DNA of 64,000 nucleotides from an uncultured Ulvibacter sp. (GTDB lineage Bacteria; Bacteroidota; Bacteroidia; Flavobacteriales; Flavobacteriaceae): NCBI GenBank assembly GCA_938041335.1, contig CALIAF010000022.1, positions 35,663 to 99,662 of the forward strand, read 5' to 3'. Shown piece by piece: positions 52,262 to 60,244 of this stretch (position 1 is its first letter; each line of letters starts with the position of its first letter). The notes under the pieces were generated by a model. It saw only the letters and a program-made list of their open reading frames with translations, ran no database searches and was not told where the DNA came from. The position numbers and the translations under genes were made by a program.

Positions 52262-52759
52262 TTAAGAGGTTATAAATGATAATTGTGTTCTAGTAAAAAT
52301 GGTGTTTCTGAAATTTTCGTAATTCACAGAAAGCAGTTTTTTATAATCAAAATGATGAAAGCTATTTGCGTCGCGACCTAATTGATATGCCTTTATGTAC
52401 ATAGAGATATAATCTGGGAGTAGAAAGGTCCCTAGTAGCAACACTCCATAGAGATAGGGTGTTCTTTTCCCATTTCCGAAGCAACAATACTGCAAGGCGA
52501 TTTCTTCTTCTACAGTAGTGCCATAGCCAGTAACTAGGTGATAGGCATCATGTCGTTCTACTTTAGGGAGGAGTTCAAATCCGTTTTTATGTAGCAGCTG
52601 TCCTAGGTGAAAACCTAAACAGTGGGCGGGCATCTCTAGCAATTGTGCAGTAGTAATGCCCCAAGCCGCTTTTTTCTTGAATTTGCAATACAAGACCATC
52701 GTCCAGTCAAAGAGCCAATTGATGAGTTTTTTTCGAGTATGTGAAAGGGGTAATTTCAT
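52262..52759 (-). CDS. Coq4-like protein
   Basis: 165 aa. The Coq4 family motif HDxxH-x11-E is present as RHDAYHLVTGYGTTVEEEI near residue 68. LLEMPAHCLGFHLGQLLHKN near 41 and NSFHHFDYKKLL near 135 add to the match. In yeast Coq4 works in ubiquinone synthesis, but flavobacteria mainly use menaquinone, so the substrate here is unclear. Only 2 bp separate it from the upstream small membrane gene and 10 bp from creD. Confidence 0.75.
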   Translation of the reverse strand: MKLPLSHTRKKLINWLFDWTMVLYCKFKKKAAWGITTAQLLEMPAHCLGFHLGQLLHKNGFELLPKVERHDAYHLVTGYGTTVEEEIALQYCCFGNGKRTPYLYGVLLLGTFLLPDYISMYIKAYQLGRDANSFHHFDYKKLLSVNYENFRNTIFTRTQLSFITS

Positions 52760-52761
52760 AG

Positions 52762-53037
52762 TTAGTATTTTAGAACAAAGTGCATATATGTGGCTGCGAC
52801 GGGTATGTTAATGAGTAGAATACAAAGTGAAAAAAAGGTTTCTAACCGGTCATACTGTATTAGTTTAACAATGCATCCAATCGCAGCTAGGCCATTTATT
52901 AACAAGGCGATAGGTATAAAGATGATACCAAGAATGAACCAAATAGAAGTTTCAGGACTTAATAGGTGACCAAAAAAAATGAAGGTGCCTATCCCAAAAA
53001 AGGTTGCTGCTATTTTAAATGCGGTTTGTGTTTTCAT
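52762..53037 (-). CDS. Hypothetical membrane protein in the creD operon
   Basis: 91 aa from ATG at 53037 (MKTQTAFKIAATFFGIG), preferred over the tracked start 24 bp upstream. Three hydrophobic helices: about 8-26, 33-58 and 68-88. No family recognised. It sits between the DoxX-like gene and the Coq4-like gene with tight spacing, so it is likely co-expressed. Confidence 0.6.
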   Translation of the reverse strand: MKTQTAFKIAATFFGIGTFIFFGHLLSPETSIWFILGIIFIPIALLINGLAAIGCIVKLIQYDRLETFFSLCILLINIPVAATYMHFVLKY

Positions 53038-53112
53038 TTTGTAAAGTACTTTGAAAAACAAAGTGAATGTTTAAAAAATTACTCACCACGATAGATGAGT
53101 AATGCTGTTTGG

Positions 53113-53487
53113 TTACTTTTTGGGTACTATTTTCATTCGCCTTATATAGGCGCCATATAGTATAGCAAGCACAATTTGGCTGGCAATAATGTATGGTTTT
53201 CCATTATTAAAATGAATACACACAACGCTTATCATATAGAGCGCAAGCACCGTGCTTCCTATAATCATTGTTTTGTCTATTACATACAATGCCGTGGCAA
53301 CTAGTAAAATAATTCCAACTATAAAAATTTGTGTCGGACTCAAACCAGCTTTGTCCAATTCTGTTGACATCACTATTTTCTCTACTGCGTTTTGAATAAA
53401 GTATATAGCTACTAAAATGGATGGAAGCCAGACAACAATCAAGTTGCCCCAATTTCTATTTTCTTTTCTAAATACTGCTGTTTTCAT
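53113..53487 (-). CDS. DoxX-like membrane protein
   Basis: 124 aa from ATG at 53487 (MKTAVFRKENRNWGN); the tracked start adds eight residues. Four helices, with WLPSILVAIYFIQNAVEKIV near residue 19 recalling DoxX/DoxX-like proteins, and YIIASQIVLAILYGAYIRRM at the end. DoxX-like proteins in bacteria are mostly uncharacterised. Same-strand operon with the winged-helix regulator (141 bp upstream) and creD (downstream). Confidence 0.65.
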   Translation of the reverse strand: MKTAVFRKENRNWGNLIVVWLPSILVAIYFIQNAVEKIVMSTELDKAGLSPTQIFIVGIILLVATALYVIDKTMIIGSTVLALYMISVVCIHFNNGKPYIIASQIVLAILYGAYIRRMKIVPKK

Positions 53488-53627
53488 CTGTTGGGTTTTT
53501 AAGTGTTTCACAAATGTAATAGCTACTTGTATTCTGTTTTGTTCTTATTTAGTATTCGATTCGTCTTATCAATTATGCGTTGGGTTTTTTAACTAATTCG
53601 TTTTTTACAATTCCTTTATGCAACGTT

Positions 53628-53930
53628 TTATTTAAGCCCCTTTTTCATTATCAATTGTTCTAAGGCATTGATATGTTTTTTAAATGCTGCCTTTCCTAAT
53701 TTGGTTGCACTATACCGGGTGTTGGGTTTACGACCTATAAATTGTTTCTCTACTAGGATATACGCTTCCTTCTCTAGCGCCTTAATATGGCTGGCTAGAT
53801 TACCATCAGTAACCTCAAGCAACTCTTTCAGTCTATTAAAGTCTGCTTCTTCATTCACCATTAAGATAGACATAATGCCTAGCCTAATGCGATGATCAAA
53901 AACCTTGTTTATGTTTTCTATAATCCCCAA
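53628..53930 (-). CDS. Winged-helix transcriptional regulator
   Basis: 100 aa. A MarR/ArsR-like winged helix: FDHRIRLGIMSILMVNEEADF (helix 1-2), FNRLKELLEVTDGNLASHIKAL (helix-turn-helix), then the wing VEKQFIGRKPNTRYSATKLG. The DGNLASHIKALE recognition helix is typical of the small regulators found next to creD in Bacteroidota. It lies 2 bp from the upstream membrane-protein gene, so the two are coupled; it probably autoregulates the operon. Confidence 0.85.
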   Translation of the reverse strand: MGIIENINKVFDHRIRLGIMSILMVNEEADFNRLKELLEVTDGNLASHIKALEKEAYILVEKQFIGRKPNTRYSATKLGKAAFKKHINALEQLIMKKGLK

Positions 53931-53932
53931 GA

Positions 53933-54541
53933 CTATTGTTTTTTCTCTTTAACTAACATAATAGCGCCATATACCACGTGCATAAACCCAAAGCCTATTA
54001 CCCACAACCAAAAACCATAACCAGGATAAAAGGCGCATATTAATCCTAATGCGATCTCAATATACCCAAGATATTTAATATTACTAATGGTGTGTTTAGA
54101 AGCATTCACTAATGCAAGACCGTAAAAGATAAGCATAAGTGCGCCGGTTTGTCCATACTTCTGTTGGTTAAGAATAATAAGAATGTAAATACCACCCGTG
54201 ATTAAAGGAACAAGAAAACTCATTAATAGCTTACGAGTAGTCTCGTCCCATATTTTTACTCCGTCACTTTTAGCCTTTCTAGTTGTTATGAGTATTGCAG
54301 TCCCAACGCTCAATATGGCTATTAGCGCAAGGTCTAATAAAATGAGTCTAAAAACGTAACCGTCTAGAATTAGATAATCTCTTCCAGAATTCATTACAAT
54401 GTAATAAGCAACTGCAGCCCCAATTAAGGCATACACTCCTGCAAAAATACCGGCCCAACCGCTTAGAGATATAAAACGTGAAGATTTACTCATCAAGTTT
54501 TTAATGGCACTAATGTCTTTTAAATAATCCTGGTCGCTCAT
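53933..54541 (-). CDS. Six-helix membrane protein paired with the regulator
   Basis: 202 aa. An N-terminal soluble segment SDQDYLKDISAIKNLMSKSSRF is followed by about six hydrophobic helices. This architecture, paired with a small winged-helix regulator, is frequent in flavobacteria; no biochemical role is known to me. It is the first gene of the minus-strand operon running to creD. A palindromic repeat (54634-54702) lies upstream between it and the DUF1801 gene. Confidence 0.7.
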   Translation of the reverse strand: MSDQDYLKDISAIKNLMSKSSRFISLSGWAGIFAGVYALIGAAVAYYIVMNSGRDYLILDGYVFRLILLDLALIAILSVGTAILITTRKAKSDGVKIWDETTRKLLMSFLVPLITGGIYILIILNQQKYGQTGALMLIFYGLALVNASKHTISNIKYLGYIEIALGLICAFYPGYGFWLWVIGFGFMHVVYGAIMLVKEKKQ

Positions 54542-54633
54542 AATAAAGTACTTTGAATTACAAAGTAAATAATATAATTTTAATTACACTAGAAAAAAGT
54601 GATAAATTTATAATCACAAAATCTAAAGAATTT

Positions 54634-54702
54634 GTCAAACTGAGCCTGTCAAAGTTCTTTCAAATTTAGCCCAACTTTGCCCTTCGGCAAGCTCAGGGTG
54701 AC
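54634..54702. repeat. Palindromic repeat, GTCA...TGTCGAAG family (copy 4)
   Basis: GTCAAACTGAGCCTGTCAAAG (54634-54654) faces CCCTTCGGCAAGCTCAGGGTGAC (54680-54702). Arms pair with a few mismatches around a 25 bp centre. It lies in the divergent gap before the DUF1801 gene. Confidence 0.75.
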
Positions 54703-54719
54703 TATTAATATATTAAAAA

Positions 54720-55079
54720 ATGAATCCAGCAGAGGAGTACATCTTACAACAGCAAGAACCCTTTAGAACAATGCTCCTAGAAGCGCAAGTGTTAATAGAA
54801 CAAACCTTGCCAGAGAGTGAACTACTCTTTAAATGGCGACTGCCTATTTATTACAGTGAGGGCTGCCCCATTTGTTACTTAAATGTAAGCAAAGGCTATC
54901 TCGATGTTTGTTTTTGGGCACGTAAAGATTTTAACATCCACATGGATATTTTGGTTTCTGAAAAACGAAAGTTTGTAAAATCGCTCCGTTATTTTAAACC
55001 CGAGGATCTAGATGGTACTATTTTAATAGAATGCTTAGAAGAAGCCAATAGAACCAAGAAGAAAGGGTATACTGCGTAG
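54720..55079 (+). CDS. DUF1801 family protein
   Basis: 119 aa, soluble. MNPAEEYILQQQEPFRTMLL at the start, LLFKWRLPIYYSEGCPICYL near residue 40 and YLDVCFWARKDF near 64 match the YdhG/DUF1801 fold (iron-chaperone-like frataxin fold reported for some members). The function here is unknown. Its ATG lies 17 bp after a palindromic repeat, and half of another copy follows it. Confidence 0.8.
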   Translation: MNPAEEYILQQQEPFRTMLLEAQVLIEQTLPESELLFKWRLPIYYSEGCPICYLNVSKGYLDVCFWARKDFNIHMDILVSEKRKFVKSLRYFKPEDLDGTILIECLEEANRTKKKGYTA

Positions 55080-55120
55080 CGCTGTAGGCAAATGGCTTTA
55101 AGCTATATGCGGAAATGACT

Positions 55121-55160
55121 GTAGATTAACGATTGTTGATTGCTAATTTTTGAACTAAAT
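55121..55160. repeat. Recurring intergenic word AGATTAACGATTGT...TTTTTGAA
   Basis: TAGATTAACGATTGTTGATTG then TTTTTGAAC repeats the word seen at 16316-16356 and, inverted, at 35548-35594. Confidence 0.45.
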
Positions 55161-55199
55161 AAGAAAGTATTCACGGCTTAAGTTATTCAGATGAAGAAC

Positions 55200-55222
55200 G
55201 GTCATCCTGAGCTTGTCGAAGG
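55200..55222. repeat. Half copy of the GTCA...TGTCGAAG repeat
   Basis: GGTCATCCTGAGCTTGTCGAAGG is a single arm of the repeat family just beyond the 3' end of kdsA; no facing arm is visible. Confidence 0.7.
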
Positions 55223-55230
55223 ACAACTCC

Positions 55231-56049
55231 TTATAAACTTCTCACTACTTTCCTAATCGCTACAAGATCTGTTAGTAACTTCTCAAGCTTGGCGATATCT
55301 AGCATATTTGCGCCATCACTTTTTGCGTTCGCTGGGTCAAAATGGGTTTCAATAAAAAGTCCGTCAACACCAGTTGCAATTCCGGCTCTTGCTACCGTAC
55401 TTATCATTTCTGGTCTTCCGCCTGTAACACCTGCGCTTTGATTGGGTTGTTGTAAACTATGGGTAACATCAAGTACTACAGGAGCATATTGCTTCATGGT
55501 TGGGATCCCTCTAAAATCTACAATCATATCTTGATAGCCAAACATCGTCCCTCTATCTGTAATCCAAGCTTTATCACTACCCGCATCTTTTACTTTTTGC
55601 ACCGCGTGTTGCATCGCCTCAGGGCTCATAAATTGGCCTTTTTTAAGGTTGACCACTTTTCCTGTTTTTGCTGCAGCAACCACAAGATCTGTTTGTCGTA
55701 CTAAAAAAGCAGGTATCTGTAATACATCTACATATTGCGCAGCCCTGGCAGCCTCACTCGCTTCGTGAATATCGGTAACTGTAGGCACCTTAAATGTTTC
55801 TGAAACTTTCTGTAATATCTCTAATGCTTTTTCATCACCAATACCTGTAAAACTATCTATACGGCTGCGGTTTGCTTTGCGATAGCTCCCCTTAAAAATA
55901 AACGGGATCTCTAGCTTGTCAGTAATCGTAACAATCTTCTCTGCAATGCGCATTGCCATATCTTCTCCTTCAATGGCACAAGGGCCAGCGAGTAGAAAAA
56001 AGTTGTTAGATGAGGTATGTTTTATTTGTGGGATTTGTGAAAGGGTCAT
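55231..56049 (-). CDS. kdsA: 3-deoxy-D-manno-octulosonate 8-phosphate synthase (KdsA)
   Basis: Condenses arabinose-5-phosphate with phosphoenolpyruvate to Kdo-8-phosphate for lipid A-core. 272 aa. Signatures: LLAGPCAIEGEDMAMRIAE near residue 19, FKGSYRKANRSRIDSFTGIG near 53, TDIHEASEA near 94, QIPAFLVRQTDLV near 114 and VLDVTHSLQQPNQSAGVTGG near 192. Its substrate is made by KpsF encoded at 37.3-38.2 kb. Single gene; the flank carries a half repeat. Confidence 0.95.
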   Translation of the reverse strand: MTLSQIPQIKHTSSNNFFLLAGPCAIEGEDMAMRIAEKIVTITDKLEIPFIFKGSYRKANRSRIDSFTGIGDEKALEILQKVSETFKVPTVTDIHEASEAARAAQYVDVLQIPAFLVRQTDLVVAAAKTGKVVNLKKGQFMSPEAMQHAVQKVKDAGSDKAWITDRGTMFGYQDMIVDFRGIPTMKQYAPVVLDVTHSLQQPNQSAGVTGGRPEMISTVARAGIATGVDGLFIETHFDPANAKSDGANMLDIAKLEKLLTDLVAIRKVVRSL

Positions 56050-56110
56050 AGCAAATGATTAATACTACAAAGGTAGCATACTTTATTCATGTAAATGAAA
56101 GAGGTTTCGT

Positions 56111-57526
56111 TTACTTCTTTATAAATTGATGAACCTCTGTTGAGCCATCAATTGTGGTGAGGTGTAAAAAATACACACCCGCTTTTAATGCGGAAATATT
56201 TAGGGTTGCTTTTTGTCGACATTCCATTACAACTTCGCCAATGACGTTGTAAATTATAGTGGAATCTATATCGAACAATCCAACAATAGAGATTTCTTGA
56301 ATTGCTGGGGTTGGTAGGACCTTAGTTTTTAGGTTTTCAAAAGTATCGGTATTTAGAATCCTATTTGGGTACCAGGCTATTTTATTGTCATTCACTGAAG
56401 CAGAAATTATATCTGGGTAATCATCGCCATCAATATCAGCAAGTACAATGCTACGCAAACCTATTACTTGATCTGTAATCAAAGGTCTTCCAAGATAATC
56501 GCCTAAACCATTGTAGTTTTCTACCCAATCGATTATCGTTCCTTGCGCATCACTAAATACGATATCTAAATCTGCGTCATTATCTAAATCACCTAATACA
56601 GAGAAACTAGATAAATACACACTATTAATTGGCTCAGAGAAAGAACCAGAATCATTAAGGTTTTCTAACCAATACCTGTCGTATTCTCCTTGCTTCCCTA
56701 ATTCTCTATAGGTGGTAAACATGATATCTTTAAGGCCATCGGTATTAATATCTGCAACGACAAAACTTGTTATTGTGGTTTGTTGACTCAGAAGAAAATC
56801 AAAATGATATATACTTATTGCTTCTCCAAAACCCGAGCCTTCATTATTTTTAAGATAAAAAACATCTACACCTCCGGTATCATGAAAATTATCATAACCT
56901 AAAATATCTTCTAGGCCATCACCATCAACATCTAGAAGGTATATTTCATCTTCACCAAAGTCTGACCCTACATATAATTCAGTTTAATTATCAAATACGA
57001 GCGAATTATTAATATTTTCATAACTATTAATACTACTGTTAAGACTATTTCCAACTATACTAAAAGTAACCAGATCATAATCTGCATCTTCATCAATATC
57101 TAAAATTTGGAAATTATTAATAAAAAGATTAGTGTTAGATATTAACAATTGTTGTGTTGCATACGTACCATTAGCGTCTATTTTTTTGATAACAGTTATG
57201 TTATGGTTTCCGCCATGTACAAATACAATATCTTCCAGCCCATCATTGTCGATATCAAATAATTTTATTTGCCAATAACTATTGCCAGTATCATACAGAA
57301 TTTCTGCGCTATCAAATTCTGCATCGTTGTTGAGGCCTTGTAACCAATACAATTTATTACCTTCTCCTACATACATTAAGTCTGTAATTCCATCTTCATT
57401 TATATCTGTAGGGGTTAAAAATCGAGGAGACTCTATCTCTGTGCTTATTACCTGCTGGGCCCCAAACTGCCCATAAGACAGCCCAAAACTAATAAACGCG
57501 GTAAGGGTAAATAGTATGCTTTTCAT
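56111..57526 (-). pseudogene. FG-GAP/VCBS-repeat protein with T9SS sorting domain, split by one in-frame stop
   Basis: Two tracked ORFs (57526-56984 and 56722-56111) are parts of a single unbroken reading frame of 472 codons. The frame is interrupted only by a TAA at 56984-56986: ...LVFDN-stop-TELYVGSDFGEDE... continues in frame through the gap. The full product has a signal peptide (LFTLTAFISFGLSYG), several FG-GAP/VCBS repeats with calcium-loop DxDxDG-like motifs (DINEDGITD, DIDNDGLED, DVDGDGLED), and a C-terminal T9SS type A sorting domain (VIGEVVMECRQKATLNISAL ... HQFIKK). A CAA-to-TAA change would explain it. As written, the protein would lose its sorting signal. Confidence 0.85.
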
Positions 57527-57634
57527 AACAACAATGGTAAGAATTTATCAACCTAAAGATACACCATAAAACACATAACATTTCCGAAGTAAGGAATCTC
57601 GTAAAAACATACATGTTAATTCATTAAAATACAC

Positions 57635-57642
57635 TACTTTTG
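57635..57642 (+). promoter_or_regulatory. -7-like element TACTTTTG of typA
   Basis: TAnnTTTG match with a predicted transcript start about 85 bp upstream of the typA ATG at 57733, giving a long leader. Confidence 0.45.
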
Positions 57643-57711
57643 CGCCCTGTTAGAGCGAAACAAAATTATTTCTGTTTTAATCTATGTAAATGTCTATTAA
57701 TTAAAAAGATA

Positions 57712-57725
57712 CCCACTTACGTGGG
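57712..57725 (+). promoter_or_regulatory. Small hairpin in the typA leader
   Basis: CCCAC-TTAC-GTGGG ends 7 bp before the typA start codon, where it would cover the ribosome-binding region. Flavobacteria rarely depend on a Shine-Dalgarno, so folding here could matter for initiation; regulation is not shown. Confidence 0.35.
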
Positions 57726-57732
57726 CACAAAG

Positions 57733-59529
57733 ATGAAAGTTATAAATATCGCAATTATTGCACACGTAGATCACGGTAAAACAACCCTGGTAGATAAAAT
57801 TATGCATCACTGTAGCCTTTTTCGTGAAAACGAAAACACAGGAGATCTAATCCTTGATAATAACGATCTTGAACGTGAACGTGGAATTACGATTACGTCT
57901 AAAAACGTATCTGTTGTTTATAAAGACACAAAAATTAATATAATAGACACTCCTGGTCACGCCGATTTTGGTGGAGAGGTAGAGCGTGTGTTAAATATGG
58001 CAGATGGTGTTTGTTTGCTAGTAGATGCCTTTGAGGGGCCTATGCCACAAACCCGTTTTGTACTACAAAAAGCACTAGACTTAGGCCTTAAGCCTTGCGT
58101 GGTGATTAACAAAGTAGATAAAGAAAACTGTACGCCAGAAATCGTTCACGAAAAAGTGTTCGACTTAATGTATGAGCTTGGTGCAGAAGAGTGGCAATTA
58201 GATTTTCCAACCGTATACGGTTCTGCAAAGAACAACTGGATGAGTGATCACTGGGAGAATGAAACAAAAAATGTGGAGCCATTATTAGATATGGTTCTTG
58301 AGAATGTTGATCCTCCTAAATTTGAAGAAGGGAATACTCAAATGTTAATTACCTCTTTAGATTTTTCTTCCTTTACAGGACGTATTGCTATTGGTCGTTT
58401 AACACGTGGAACGTTAACACCTGGAATGCGTGTTTCTCTTGTAAAAGCAGATGGTACGATTACAAAAACAAAAATTAAAGAATTACACACTTTTGAGGGT
58501 CTAGGCCGTAAAAAAGTAGAAACTGTTAAAGTAGGAGATATTTGTGCTTTAATAGGTTTAGAAGGTTTTGAAATAGGCGACACCGTTGCAGATATTGAAA
58601 ACCCAGAAGCATTAAAAACAATTGCCATAGATGAGCCAACGATGAGCATGTTGTTTACCATTAACGATTCTCCTTTCTTTGGAAAAGATGGAAAGTTTGT
58701 AACATCACGTCATATTAGAGAACGTCTTGAAAAAGAACTCGAGAAAAACTTAGCCATGCGTCTTCAAGAAACGGGTAGTGCAGATAAGTTTTTAGTATTT
58801 GGACGTGGTATCTTACACTTGTCTGTATTAATCGAGACGATGCGTCGCGAAGGATACGAATTACAGATAGGGCAACCACAAGTAATTATCAAGGAGATTG
58901 ATGGCGTTAAATGTGAGCCAGTAGAAGAGTTGACTATTGACTTACCAGAAAACGTAAGTGGTACAGCAGTAAACTTTGTAAGCATACGTAAAGGAGAAAT
59001 GGTTTCTATGGAGGCAAAAGGAGATCGTATGATCTGCGAGTTTATGATTCCATCACGTGGTATTATTGGACTGCGTAATCAACTCTTAACGGCTACAGCT
59101 GGTGAGGCGATTATGACACACCGTTTTGTAGAGTATCAACCCTTAAAAGGTGGTATTCCAGAACGTCAAAATGGATCTTTAGTATCTATGGAGAATGGTT
59201 CTGCCATTCCTTATTCTATTGATAAGTTACAAGATAGAGGCCGTTTCTTTGTCAACCCTAATGAAGATATCTATGAAGGGCAAGTAATTGGAGAGAACAC
59301 GCGACAGGATGATATGGAAGTAAATATCACGAAGACTAAAAAGATGAGTAACGTACGTTCTTCTGGAGCAGATGATAAGGCTAAGATTGTGCCTGCTATC
59401 AAGTTCTCACTAGAAGAAGCGCTAGAATTTATTCAGAAAGATGAGTATGTTGAGGTAACACCTAACTTCTTGCGTATTCGTAAAGTATTCTTAAAAGCGG
59501 TAGACAGAAAGCGTAATAAGATTACTTAA
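57733..59529 (+). CDS. typA: Translational GTPase TypA/BipA
   Basis: Ribosome-associated GTPase involved in ribosome assembly and stress or cold response. The tracked start at 57640 is in the leader; ATG at 57733 gives 598 aa and the usual N-terminus ([20 protein letters not shown]). G1 [10 protein letters not shown]2 ERGITITS near residue 50, G3 DTPGHADFG near 74 and G4 NKVDKE near 128 are present. EF-Tu-like domain 2, the EF-G-like domains and the TypA-specific C-terminus ([18 protein letters not shown]) follow. A good terminator lies downstream. Confidence 0.95.
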   Translation: MKVINIAIIAHVDHGKTTLVDKIMHHCSLFRENENTGDLILDNNDLERERGITITSKNVSVVYKDTKINIIDTPGHADFGGEVERVLNMADGVCLLVDAFEGPMPQTRFVLQKALDLGLKPCVVINKVDKENCTPEIVHEKVFDLMYELGAEEWQLDFPTVYGSAKNNWMSDHWENETKNVEPLLDMVLENVDPPKFEEGNTQMLITSLDFSSFTGRIAIGRLTRGTLTPGMRVSLVKADGTITKTKIKELHTFEGLGRKKVETVKVGDICALIGLEGFEIGDTVADIENPEALKTIAIDEPTMSMLFTINDSPFFGKDGKFVTSRHIRERLEKELEKNLAMRLQETGSADKFLVFGRGILHLSVLIETMRREGYELQIGQPQVIIKEIDGVKCEPVEELTIDLPENVSGTAVNFVSIRKGEMVSMEAKGDRMICEFMIPSRGIIGLRNQLLTATAGEAIMTHRFVEYQPLKGGIPERQNGSLVSMENGSAIPYSIDKLQDRGRFFVNPNEDIYEGQVIGENTRQDDMEVNITKTKKMSNVRSSGADDKAKIVPAIKFSLEEALEFIQKDEYVEVTPNFLRIRKVFLKAVDRKRNKIT

Positions 59530-59565
59530 TTTCCCTCCGGAAATAGTAAACATCTATTAAATATT

Positions 59566-59616
59566 AATCTGCATTAAACATTGCCAATAGGTATTTGTTT
59601 GATGCAGATTTTTTTT
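59566..59616 (+). terminator. typA: Rho-independent terminator of typA
   Basis: AATCTGCAT (59566-59574) pairs with ATGCAGATT (59602-59610), followed by eight T. It lies 37 bp past the typA stop and marks the left border of the cassette-like array. Confidence 0.75.
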
Positions 59617-59624
59617 GGGGTAAA

Positions 59625-59657
59625 GCTGTCGGCTATTATGTGCTTTGTTGTGCTCCG
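59625..59657 (-). repeat. Truncated attC-like half site at the left edge of the array
   Basis: On the minus strand GGAGCACAACAAAGCACATAA matches the AACAA-N4-(T/C)ATAA left end shared by the other separators. No CGTT right end follows before the typA terminator, so it appears truncated. Confidence 0.5.
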
Positions 59658-59722
59658 TCTTTTTTAAGGTTATAGTTAAAATTTATAATCTAAAGTTTCC
59701 TGAAGTTCAAAGTTTTGAATGA

Positions 59723-60208
59723 TCAACTCCATTCTTCCCAACTTATTTCTCGCCCGGGATAAGCAATGGTCTTAAAGGGCCATTTTTCAGAAATCCATTC
59801 TTTTACCGATTTAAATAAATGCTGATCTAATGCATTCTCTATTTCACTTTGTCTAACCCATAATAATATCATTGTATCATAATTAGGATGAGTTGAAGGG
59901 TATATATAAATGGCGCCAAGACATTTGCTTTCTTCAAGATTCATGGCTGTATACGCAAATGATGACCTCCGCTGAAACTCTTTTTGATGCCAGCCTAGAT
60001 CAATTAAGTTCTGTTCAAAGGTCAAGTCCTTAGGCCAATGATGATTTGGGCCAAAAGGTTTTGTTGTTTGTAAATGTTTAACGCTGGACATTACTGCGTC
60101 ATAATCTTTCACTACATCAGAGACTTTTAACATTCGTAAGCGAAGTCGATTTGTTTCTAATTCTTGCGGAATCTCAAAGTCTTTGGGTAATAACATTATT
60201 TTAGTCAT
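59723..60208 (-). CDS. GNAT-family acetyltransferase-like protein
   Basis: 161 aa. ETNRLRLRMLKVSDVVKDYD near residue 18 is the usual start of RimJ/RimL-like GNAT proteins, and NLEESKCLGAIYIYPSTH near 95 is the beta4 region. The acetyl-CoA loop is hard to see and the sequence ends soon after, so it may be a reduced or divergent member. It lies 36 bp downstream of the sugar dehydrogenase gene without a separator, so the two may share a cassette. Substrate unknown. Confidence 0.6.
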   Translation of the reverse strand: MTKIMLLPKDFEIPQELETNRLRLRMLKVSDVVKDYDAVMSSVKHLQTTKPFGPNHHWPKDLTFEQNLIDLGWHQKEFQRRSSFAYTAMNLEESKCLGAIYIYPSTHPNYDTMILLWVRQSEIENALDQHLFKSVKEWISEKWPFKTIAYPGREISWEEWS

Positions 60209-60244
60209 ATTATTTTTATAAGGTGTTCTCGGCTTTTCCTTTTA

